Below, in pieces: positions 1-7,839 of a stretch of 12,086 bases of DNA. Below the pieces are notes generated by a model, which was not told the origin of the DNA, made no database searches, and saw only the letters and a list, made by a program, of their open reading frames with translations. The DNA lies in NCBI GenBank assembly GCA_015499985.1, contig JAAAUF010001073.1, positions 1 to 12,086 of the forward strand. Reading direction: 5' to 3'. The translations under genes were made by a program, and so were the position numbers. This DNA is from Haplosporangium gracile. Taxonomy: Eukaryota; Mortierellomycota; Mortierellomycetes; Mortierellales; Mortierellaceae. Positions within the stretch are counted from its first letter, which is position 1. Each line of letters begins with the position of its first letter.

Positions 1-36
<36 letters not shown>
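1..36. repeat. (TGT)12 trinucleotide microsatellite encoding polyglutamine
   Basis: Twelve uninterrupted TGT units sit at the window edge, read as CAA (Gln) codons on the minus strand in the Zn2Cys6 gene. The tract may extend beyond the window. Such pure runs are prone to length change, so glutamine number may vary between strains. Confidence 0.95.
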
Positions 37-2447
37 CTGGCAAGGATCTGTGCACGGTCCTTCTGTGGCTGCTGTTGTTCGAGCCGCAATTGCTGTTGGG
101 TGAAGGAGGGCATGGTGTTTTCCTGGATTGGATGATGGTGATTATCGATGGTTGCGGGGATGTCAAAGGATTTTGGGGAAGAGAGCGTTACAGCTGCTGG
201 TGCCTCTGTTTTGGTTTGTGGGGCACTTGAGCTTTGAGCAGGAGCGGTAGCTGTGGTGATGGTAAAGATGGGGCTTGCAGGGGCGACCGCCACAACAGAC
301 GCTACAGCAGCTACAGCAGCAGTAGTAGCAGAAGCACTATTTGTTGCAGCAAAAGCACGCTTCTTCTTCTTCCCAGTCAGCTTCTTCAACGCAGCCTCAG
401 CAATGGCCTGGGGCAACTTTGGAGGAGGCTTTTGGCCTGCGAACCCGGCCGCAACATGAGGTCTCTTGATGATGGTCCCGTCACTGTTTCGGGCGACATT
501 TTTGGTCCCAGCCGCCTTGTTTCTCCGTGTTGTTGGCGTCGGCTCCTTCTAAGGTTTTTGATAGGGTTGTGGAGTTTAGGAGAAATAGAAAGGAAGAAGG
601 ATGAATTAGCTTATGTAAGTGTGTTTGACAAAAAATCCAAAATGTGAAGCACAGAGAGAGGGTTGCAAAAAAGAATCAGGGAAAGAAAAGAAGTATCTCT
701 GGAAATACACGCACACAAACACACACAGTGCACGTTAGATTCACACTTGGATAGGAAAAGTGCGGGGTAGAAAAGTGCGTAATGATTCTTTTTGTTACCT
801 TGGCATTATCATTGTTACTTGACTTGTCTGGGGTGTCCGCGCCGGCAGGAGAAGAAGGCACCCCCATAGAAAGTTTGGTCACAGATGCGTTGCTATCCTG
901 AGCAGATCCCAATAAAAGCTCAATACGTTTCATCCGCTCGATGTAATCCTGCCCTGCAAAGACTGAGGGTCTTCGTCCCTGCTGTTGCTGCTGTTGTCCC
1001 TCTCCCCCGAGACTAGCGCCACGATCTTCTTGAATGGGAGAAGAAAGATCAGAAATATCGTCCTGAATCGGTGCGAGACCCAGTGGTGATCCTGCTGCAG
1101 TCAGTGCAGGTGAGATGGGGGACATAATTCGTTGCTGCTGATGCTGTCCGTGCTGGCTATTTGACGGGACCGAAAAGCTGTTGGACCTCTGGTGGTGACC
1201 GTGAGCGATAAATTCGGCAGCTCCAGGAATAACGTTGCTGAGTAACATTTCAATTCTCCGCATCCGCTCTAAATGTTCCTGGTCCTGCAGACTACTTGAG
1301 GTCCCCTGAATTCCTGATGTCAACATCGTCATAGGCTGCTGCTGTTGCTGCTCTCCGCAAAGAGTCAAGCCCTTAGTAGAGGGTGGGCTCAGGTTCAGGG
1401 GATTGCTCATGGCAGGGGAAAGCCTCGTGGAGGCGGTATTGCTGTTGTTATTGTTGTGCTCGATGTTGATGTGAGAGGAAGAGGACGAGGGGGAGGAGGA
1501 AGGTGCAATGCCATTGTTTCGGGCAACCTTTTTCGCCTTCAGCGACGATGTCTGATCCTCTTGTTCGTTGGCAGGACAATTCCGCTTGGTCGCCTTCATG
1601 GTTGTGGATACGGTGGTGGAAGAGTTCTCAGCCTCCTTGTTGTTAAGTTTGCTGAGGAGGACCTCGGGAGGGGTCCGGATACACTCTCGCTTGGAGTGCT
1701 GGCAAGAATTACAGGGGGCCTCGCGATCACATCGGATCTTGCGATACCGGCACCAATCGCACACTAGTGAAAGTAGTAATTCACAAGGTGTGAAGGAGGA
1801 ACAGTCGTGTGGGTTAGATAATTGATTTGCAGCCAATAAGCCCTGGAGGATTTTCGATACCAGAAAAGGACAACAAAATGAATACAACATAAAAAATAAA
1901 AAAATGTACCTTGATTGACATTGAGACGTTTCCTGTAGGATGCATTCTGGGCTGCAGACACGTTCTGCTGCAGCTGTTGTTGCTGCTTCTTTTTGGTGGT
2001 GGTGATGGAAATAGTACCGGTTGCGGCGGGAGATGAAGGGGTAGTTGAGGGAGGGGAGAGGGGCGCTGGTGCAGCTGGTTGCTTCATATCTAGTTTACAG
2101 GTTGTAGGTTGTTGTGATGATAGCAACTGCAGCTGTGAGGGAGGGGAGGAGCGAGGGTCGATTGAGAGAACCGTTGGGTCGATTGATATCGGTTGTGGTG
2201 GTGAAGAAGAAGCCATGGTGGATAACACTGATCCCGGGATAGGGAGGGAGTCGGTCTTGGGCGAGATCATAACGGTGTTCTGTATATGAGTGTGTTGTTC
2301 CTGCGTCGTTCCTGTAGAGGTAGCGGTGGTTGCGGTGGTAGCATTGGTGACTGCACTGGGTTTTGTTGCGCCAGCAGCGGCGACCGAGTTGGTGGCGGCA
2401 GCGGCATGGTGCTTGAGACTCTTGTTCAACAGTCCGGAGAAGGTCAT
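1..2447 (-). CDS. Zn(II)2Cys6 fungal transcription factor, 3 exons, C-terminus cut by window edge
   Basis: The exons are complement(2447..1910, 1763..799, 548..<1), giving about 683 codons in the window. The ATG at 2447 has A at -3; the open frame further upstream has no other ATG. Joining exon 1 (ends ...LNVNQ plus G) to exon 2 (starts TG) makes Val180, followed directly by a canonical cluster: C181, C184, C191, C197, C200, C207 (C-X2-C-X6-C-X5-C-X2-C-X6-C). This class binds DNA in the nucleus, usually at CGG half-sites. Basic residues (YRKR) precede the cluster. The rest is Ser/Pro/Gln/Ala/Thr-rich and probably disordered, with two similar amphipathic motifs (ERMRRIEMLL at 345-354, ERMKRIELLL at 455-464) that could form coiled coils. 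Exon 3 has a basic KKKKR run (possible nuclear signal), an Ala/Thr-rich stretch and a polyglutamine tract at the left edge. I do not see the fungal_trans regulatory domain; it may lie outside the window or be absent. The specific regulator and its targets are not recognised. Confidence 0.87.
549..798 (-). other. Intron 2 of the Zn2Cys6 gene
   Basis: On the minus strand the donor is AAG|GTAACA (intron begins at 798) and the acceptor is CCTTAG|AAGGAG (intron ends at 549), preceded by a CCTAAAC branch-like element. It is a phase 0 intron of 250 bp. Downstream of the acceptor the frame stays open for all 548 nt to the window edge and reads as a Lys/Ala/Gln-rich continuation. Reading through the donor instead gives a tail with repeated CVCV residues, ending in a stop at 676. 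Confidence 0.75.
1764..1909 (-). other. Intron 1 of the Zn2Cys6 gene
   Basis: On the minus strand the donor is CAAG|GTACAT at 1909 and the acceptor CACTAG|TGTGCG at 1765-1764, with a CTAAC branch-like element about 50 nt upstream of the acceptor. It is a phase 1 intron of 146 bp. It falls immediately before the first cysteine of the zinc cluster, and splicing restores an intact six-cysteine domain. Confidence 0.82.
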
Positions 2448-2816
2448 GATGAGGCAAACAGCGGAGAATATGTAAGAATCAAGAACGTGAGGGAAGGGGA
2501 GCGAAGGGGGGACACAGGCGTGTGTGATGGGAGAAAGAGAAGGATGATCAGGTCGTCTACGAGCGTGTATGGGGGCTGATGAACGAAAAAGAATATTTAA
2601 ATACAAGAGAGAGTAGAGATTGTTGTTGTTGTTATTGTTATTGTTGGTGGCGGATGATGAGAAGAGAATAAAGAAGACAAAGAAGTGCTTATGTGTGTGT
2701 GTGCCCGGTGGAGAAAATAGAAGGAGAAAAAGGATTGTGGGGAGAGAGAGTCAACAGTCAAGGTCACAGGCAAAAGGGGAAAAGGTATAGGTGGCCTTCT
2801 TTTCTATGTGTCACTC

Positions 2817-2830
2817 GCTGATCGATCAGC
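2817..2830. promoter_or_regulatory. 14 bp perfect palindrome GCTGATCGATCAGC
   Basis: The sequence equals its own reverse complement over 14 bases with no spacer. It lies in the middle of the divergent promoter, about 220 bp from the plus-strand start and 370 bp from the minus-strand start. Palindromes of this size often bind homodimeric transcription factors. No specific factor is recognised, and a chance occurrence is possible. Confidence 0.4.
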
Positions 2831-2898
2831 CAACCAACCAACAAGTCAACGGTTCAAAAGCGATGGAAGGATGTAGTATCTGCGATTAACAAAGCTTC

Positions 2899-2913
2899 TT
2901 TTTTTTTTTTTTT
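2899..2913. repeat. T15 homopolymer in divergent promoter
   Basis: Fifteen consecutive T residues lie about 140 bp upstream of the plus-strand start. Poly(dA:dT) tracts in fungal promoters commonly disfavour nucleosomes; that role is inferred here. Confidence 0.6.
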
Positions 2914-3051
2914 GGCCCCTGGGAAACGCTTCTTTTTTGGCAGGGCACTCCTTTCCTGGCAACTCCTACTTTTGTTCACACATGAACGCGCGCTTTTTTT
3001 GTCAAGACAAGGAAGCAACGAAAGGAATCAGACACTCTACGCCCCTACGCC

Positions 3052-6000
3052 ATGAACCCCGACACAGATAATACTCCACAACGTCCTCCACATAGCGACG
3101 AATCTACACAAACAACACGTCGCATGAGCACCGACAATAGGATCAACACCAACCAAACAATAGCAGACTCCCACAGACACACTGTCGTGAGCCGGGACAA
3201 GCGAAAAGACAAAGGCAGGAACATGGGCGTAGACTTTGATACGCAAAATCCTACAATTAAGCTCGCAGACACCAATGTTCAAAAGCGAAAATTGAGCTAC
3301 ATCCTCAGGTCCTCCTCAAATCCTGGCATAGGACGAAAGAGGGCCGCCAATTTTACCGTCGAGATCCCTCAGTGTAGAGTAAAGCATCCACGAACGACAC
3401 GTATGTATGCACGCTTTCTCCTATCAAGAACTTGACCGAAAACAATAGCACAAGTAACGTTATATGTTAACACCTGTTACCCTGCTCCATATACCTCTCG
3501 TTAGGAACAAATGCATCTGAACAAGGAGGCGTCCAGGACATCTCAAGCACATATTCAACGCCCAGACCGACTCTATCAGCAATAGGAATACCTCCAGCCA
3601 AACACACCCTATTTCCATATCAACAAACAAATGCCCAAGCCAACAAAACAGAGGCGGAAGAATGGTTCAGCAAGGCCTCCTGGTACGACCCAGACCTGGA
3701 CAGGGTACGATACGCCCACCCGAAACCCACACTGATCCTCACTGAGAAGCATGAACAAATCCTGGAGGCTGCGTTTCAGGTGCACAGGGACAAGCTGGAC
3801 GCGCTTACAGACGAGGATATGGAGTTCTTCGCTGCTTTTACTGGAGTTACTTTCCAGGCTGCCAATGAATGGTTTATCCGACGACGGAGAGAGAATATGG
3901 TATTTGACGAGGGTTCACCACCTCTACTACTACCGCCACCAACAACGAGAACGAGAACGAGAATGAAAACGACATCGACAACACCAGTATTACCACGACA
4001 TCTTCATACCAAGAAGGAAAACTGCACGGCAACCTTCTCTGGGTCATCAGCTGGCGCCAACAGGATCGTCGCGACTCTTGTAAAGCCCTGCACCCCCCTC
4101 AACGAACTGGTCGAAAAAGTCATGGACAGGATTGTCGCCGCTTTTGAACAGGATGCTGCAGCCGACGACGCCATTATCAATACTGAAACCAATGAGGCTG
4201 CTCCCGAACCAACCATCTATGAGGTCAAATCCAGCGACATCATCATCGAACCAATCAAACCCGTCGAGCCAAGTGATACCACTGCCACGTCAACAAAGGC
4301 CGCAGAATCCACAAATACCGCTGCCGAGCCAACTACAGTAGTCGAACCCAGCAACGTCGCGTCCAAAAGAATCGCCAAAGGTGTAGAGTTAAGCCGAGTA
4401 GTCGCCAAATCAGCCAACGTTATCGAACCTATCAACACTGTCGACAACGTGCCTACAACCGTCGACAACGTGCCTACAACTGTCGACAACGTACCTACAA
4501 CCGTCGACAACCCTCCTGCAGCCGTCGAGCACAGCACCACCAATACCAAATCAATCATGGAAGTCGAAACCACCAGTACCACCAGCACCACCACCAGCAC
4601 CACCACCATCAACACCACTACCATCAATACCAAAGCAATCACAAAAGTCGGATTCGCCAGCAGTGTTGACAAACAGGCCGCCAAATTGGAATCCAGCGAC
4701 ACTACAAAACTTGAGCTTAGCAAACTCTCCACCAAATCAACAGTCGATACTACGCCCATTTCAAGCTCGCCCGAGAAATCCAAAGCGTTTCTAATGTCGG
4801 CTCTTGATACTACTGGAATCAACAAGAAATGCAACTCTGCTACCTACCACATGTTTGACATGAAGCCGCTCAAGCGCTCCGTGGTGACCAAAATCTATGG
4901 CAGAAAGTCATCTCTTCCAACATTAACATCACCAATATCAGTAACGACACCAAAGTCAACAACAACAACAATTACAGTAACAAAGTTGCCGTCGTCCTCA
5001 CAGTCATCGCCATTGGCGACGACACCAAAGTCAACAGCACCAAAGACGTTGTCGTCGCCCCCATCGTCATCAGCATCAACATCACCCATATCAGTAGCGA
5101 CATCAAAGTCATCAACAGCACCAACAACAATAGCAACAGAGTCGACGTCGTCCTCATCGTCATCGCCATTGGTGGCAACACCAAATTCAATAACAACAAA
5201 GGTACTCCCATCTTCGTCCTCATCGTCATCAGCATCAGCGTCCCCTTTGACGGAACCATCGGTGACCAGCAGTAGGCTACTCTCGACGACAGATCAGAGC
5301 GGCTCTTCCGACCATGTCATTACGCGGAAGGCCGTCCCATACAAACATCGAGTCCTTCAGGAACGACAATGTATTGAGGAGCATGATGATCAGGGCTCAG
5401 GAGCAAGTTTATACCAGGAAGCGTGCAAACCCTGCACGGAGCAACAAGGCAAGAGTATCTGTTCGTTCAAGGAGTTCCGCGTCTTCTACGTCGACAGCCA
5501 AGACGCCGGTAAAGATATTGCCAGTTATCGTTACGGACCTGACTTTTCCCATGACCCTAGTTACGACAAGGCACTGCGGTTTCGGAGGAAGGGACTGGAT
5601 CACGAAAAGGCATGCCATATTTTTGCGCACACTTTTCCATTTGGCCTGTCTATTCTCGAAAGGGAGCTGCTGCACGTCTTGAGTCGTACCGGTTTGAAGT
5701 TGAGAAAATTTGACCTGGAGTTGGGGGCGCCTAATCATAATGACTACGTCCGCTGCTCTCTGGACGACCGACAGTACTGCGAGAAGTGCAAGAGTGCGAT
5801 TGTGGCAGGATATTGGATGTGCTGTGTCTGCGGCGAGGAGCTGTGTCTGGATTGCTTTGGTGCTTTTTGCGATACGACCATGTGTACCAAGGGCCGACAG
5901 CACCAGCGAAAGCAATTTGTCGCCTGCGGAAAGTTCCATGCGATGACTTTGCAGAAGTACATCGCAGCACTTCGAGACTTTGAACAAGCCTTGCCCCAAG

Positions 6001-7470
6001 CAGCGATCGAGGCCGCTAGCAAATCCGTCCTTCTTCCGGCCACGGTAGCTGTTCAAAAGGATTCAACCAAGAGAGGTCATTACCGTTTGCCGGTTCAATA
6101 CGATGCCTCGAATCTGGACTTGAAGACCTTTCGGCATTATTGGCAGCAGGGGAAAGTGTTGCAGGTGAAAGGGGTTGGTAAACGGCTTAAACGGTCTTGG
6201 ACGCCAAAGTACCTTGTTTCAGAGCATGGGGAAGCGCAGGTCGATGTGATTCGTTGTCAGGATGCCAAGACTAAAGTGATGAACATGGCCAAGTATTTCT
6301 TGAATTACTTTGATGACCACAAGAATACTGATGTCTGGAAGATGGGGGTAAGTCCTCATTTTTTTTTCTAGCCGTTCGCTTGATCTGAGCTCTTGACAAG
6401 TGCATGTTTTTTATCTCTTCAATTGCTCACTGACTTATGGGCTGTTGAGAAGTGCTTTATTTTGTATCAAAGTGATATTATTTACTTTCATATTTCGTCA
6501 ATTTCTTATCAACAGATGTTCCTTCTCGCTTGTTATGGCACTGACATAACATTGTCCTCCATACTACTGAATTCTAGGACTGGCCGGAAGAACCGTTTCA
6601 TAAAGTGTTACCAGAGCTGTTTGAGGACCTGATGCAAGCACTTCCTCTCCCAGAGTATACCAACCCCAATGGCGTTTTCAACTTGGCCAAATACTTTCCA
6701 GTCCATCAAGTGAATGCAGAGATCTCGGCCAAGCTGTACATCTCTCAGAAGCAACTCGAGAAACACAAGGACTTTAGTCCGATGCAGCTCTCTGCTGAGA
6801 TGTCGGATTCCATTTATATCTGTACCTATACCCAGGCTGGTACATGCACTTTTCTTGTTTTTTGGTCATGGTTCTGGAGACATTTTGTGTAACAGCTCTT
6901 TTTTGACATTATTTAATCCACTGACTGTTCTTTCTTTTTATTTTCCATCAACCCTATGTTTTCTCTTAAAAAGACAATGATAAAAAAATAGTGACAGGAG
7001 GGGCTGCGTTGTGGTGGGATATATACCGTGCAGAGGACAGGCCCTTGATTGAAGCCTTCTTACGGACAGTGATGGCGGAGAACAAGAACAACAACAACAA
7101 GAAGAAGAAGCAGCAGGAGGAAACAGACCCGTTTACGTATGACAGTCAGTATCTTTCCCCTAGACTCAAGGATCGACTATATCACGAGACTGGAGTTAGA
7201 GCGACGGAGGTACACCAGAAGGATGGCGAGGCTGTGATGATCCCTGCGGGGTGCGTAAGACAGGCGAGATATTTGCAGAAGAGTATTGTGGTTGGATTGG
7301 ATTTTGTGTCGCCCGAGAGGTTTGCGCAGACAATGGAATGGAGCCGGGCGCTGAGGCGGTTTAACTTGGAGAGGAAGGGGGAGGGGTTGGATGATGTTTT
7401 GCAGGCGAATAAGTTGGCGTTTTTTAGCACTGTTGCCATGCTTAACCTCCAGTCCTCATTATTTGAGTAG
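3052..7470 (+). CDS. Homeodomain / KDM3-type zinc finger / JmjC-domain protein, probably catalytically inactive
   Basis: The exons are join(3052..3400, 3505..6347, 6578..6839, 6974..7470), about 1316 residues. The ATG at 3052 has G at -3 (acgccATG). Order: a basic N-terminus; a homeodomain near 190-249 (helix 1 around EQILEAAF, helix 3 WFIRRRR with W239/F240); a Ser/Thr/Pro-rich linker near 260-700 with tandem repeats; a KDM3-like Cys-rich finger (C875, C878, C889/C890, C892, C897, C900 and more to C924); and a JmjC domain from about 980 to 1290. Marks shared with animal KDM3/JMJD1 and plant IBM1 are FRHYWQQGK, DWP, LPLPEYT, FNLAKYFP, MSDS (for VSDA/MSDA), GAALWWDIY, IPAG and LDFVSPE. Active family members remove methyl groups from H3K9me1/2 in the nucleus using Fe(II) and 2-oxoglutarate. 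Here the usual LHxD reads LSAE (S1136, E1138), and the later His of IPAGxPHQ is R1247, so demethylation looks unlikely. A chromatin-targeting or scaffold role is inferred. Splice sites were chosen by phase and consensus; the third acceptor is uncertain. Confidence 0.85.
3401..3504 (+). other. Intron 1 of the homeodomain/JmjC gene
   Basis: The donor ACAC|GTATGT at 3401 and acceptor CGTTAG|GAAC ending at 3504 define a 104 bp phase 1 intron. An in-frame TAA lies inside it. Splicing joins the frame of the ATG at 3052 to the downstream frame carrying the homeodomain, making an Arg codon (C|GA) at the junction. GTATGT is a classical fungal donor. Confidence 0.78.
4440..4523 (+). repeat. 21 bp tandem coding repeat (VDNVPTT)3 plus one diverged unit
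   Basis: Three near-identical 21 bp units (4440-4460, 4461-4481, 4482-4502) begin GTCGACAACGT and encode VDNVPTT. They are followed by a diverged fourth unit at 4503-4523 encoding VDNPPAA. The few differences between the first three are mostly silent, suggesting recent duplication within the linker of the homeodomain/JmjC protein. Confidence 0.9.
4929..5240 (+). repeat. Four degenerate ~26-residue Ser/Thr repeats in coding sequence
   Basis: In frame, the protein shows four consecutive blocks of 26, 25, 27 and 26 residues, each opening with SPI or SPL, followed by a TPKST/TSKSS/TPNSI-like core and ending in a serine run. A fifth start (SPLTEP) follows at 5241. The blocks encode a probably disordered, phosphorylatable linker between the homeodomain and the zinc finger. 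The DNA is rich in TCA/ACA/TCG-type trinucleotides. Confidence 0.75.
6348..6577 (+). other. Intron 2 of the homeodomain/JmjC gene
   Basis: The donor GGG|GTAAGT at 6348 and acceptor ATTCTAG|GAC ending at 6577 define a 230 bp phase 0 intron. The junction gives KMG-DWPEE, restoring the DWP motif typical of the KDM3 JmjC domain, which strongly supports these boundaries. The unspliced frame stops at 6369-6371. Confidence 0.85.
6840..6973 (+). other. Intron 3 of the homeodomain/JmjC gene (acceptor ambiguous)
   Basis: The best donor is CTG|GTACAT at 6840 (phase 1); a CTGAC branch-like element and pyrimidine-rich stretch follow near 6920-6965. The first AG is at 6972-6973, giving ...YTQA-DNDKKIVTGG. 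AGs at 6990-6991 and 6996-6997 are also in phase and would remove 6 or 8 more residues. All three lead into GAALWWDIY, so the domain is preserved either way. Confidence 0.6.
7081..7124 (+). repeat. (AAC/AAG/CAG) simple-sequence insertion in JmjC exon
   Basis: Imperfect AAC, AAG and CAG triplets encode an Asn/Lys/Gln run (ENKNNNNKKKKQQEE) inside the JmjC domain, between DIYRAEDRPLIEAF and the DPFTYDSQYL segment. KDM3 relatives have a variable loop at this place, so the run is probably a surface-loop expansion that the fold tolerates. Confidence 0.8.
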
Positions 7471-7490
7471 TTCTCACAGTATAGGGCCAA

Positions 7491-7533
7491 GCCTAGGCTA
7501 GCCTGGCTAGGTCAAAAAAAAAAAAAAAAAAAA
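7491..7533. repeat. Overlapping palindromes followed by A20 tract
   Basis: GCCTAGGC (7491-7498) and GGCTAGCC (7496-7503) are overlapping 8 bp perfect palindromes, with GGCTAG repeated again a few bases on. They are followed by twenty consecutive A at 7514-7533. This begins about 20 nt after the stop codon of the JmjC gene, so it would lie in its 3' UTR. Confidence 0.7.
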
Positions 7534-7634
7534 GTGGCCTGTTCGAGTTCAAGGGAATAGAGTGACTGCTACAGCCGGAGAGAACAACAGCCAGATCGTG
7601 TGTGTGTCCAAGTTTAAAAAAGAAAAATGAAAAA

Positions 7635-7640
7635 AATAAA
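7635..7640 (+). terminator. Possible polyadenylation signal AATAAA for the JmjC gene
   Basis: An exact AATAAA lies in an A-rich stretch 165 nt after the stop codon at 7470. Fungal poly(A) signals are loose, so this is only a plausible position. Confidence 0.3.
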
Positions 7641-7783
7641 AAATGAATCGATGCGATTGGACAGACAACATGGTATCGAATCAGCGACGACCTTGCTTGT
7701 CCTTCCTTCCAGTGTCAGATAGGAGCCGGGCGGACTTCAGGAATTATTTTATTTTTTTGTATCTCTTTGTGTACCTGACTGCT

Positions 7784-7785
7784 TG

Positions 7786-7825
<40 letters not shown>

Positions 7826-7827
7826 CC
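7784..7827. repeat. (TGCC)11 tetranucleotide microsatellite
   Basis: Eleven perfect TGCC units lie about 290 bp upstream of the desaturase start codon, in its promoter or 5' leader. Length is likely to vary between strains. Confidence 0.93.
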
Positions 7828-7839
7828 CGCCCTGAAAAA

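Larger units (their letters stand above)
2448..3051. promoter_or_regulatory. Shared divergent promoter region
   Basis: These 604 bp separate the start codons of the minus-strand Zn2Cys6 gene and the plus-strand homeodomain/JmjC gene, so both promoters must overlap or abut here. Visible elements are a TATA-like AATATTTAAATA near 2592-2603 (suitably placed for the minus gene), a TTG/TTA microsatellite near 2620-2650, a TG run near 2694-2703, a 14 bp palindrome at 2817-2830, and a T15 tract at 2899-2913. No open frame in it looks like a gene. Transcription start sites cannot be fixed from sequence alone. Confidence 0.6.

Noticed and set aside
253..647. Plus-strand frames in the first 650 bases
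   Set aside because: They are antisense to exon 3 of the Zn2Cys6 gene, which has good splice sites and an open frame to the window edge.
4217..4834. 205-codon minus-strand frame opposite the Ser/Thr linker
   Set aside because: Antisense of Thr/Ser/Val-rich repeats, giving a Val/Ser/Leu repetitive product; the plus-strand frame is continuous with the zinc finger and JmjC domains.
3052..7470. Reading the altered JmjC gene as a decayed pseudogene
   Set aside because: Long open exons, in-phase introns with good splice sites and many intact family motifs outside the iron site suggest a maintained protein.
7496..7555. tRNA-like pieces: TGGCTAGG and GTTCGAGTTC
   Set aside because: They loosely resemble A and B boxes but are separated by an A20 tract, and no acceptor, D or anticodon stems can be formed.
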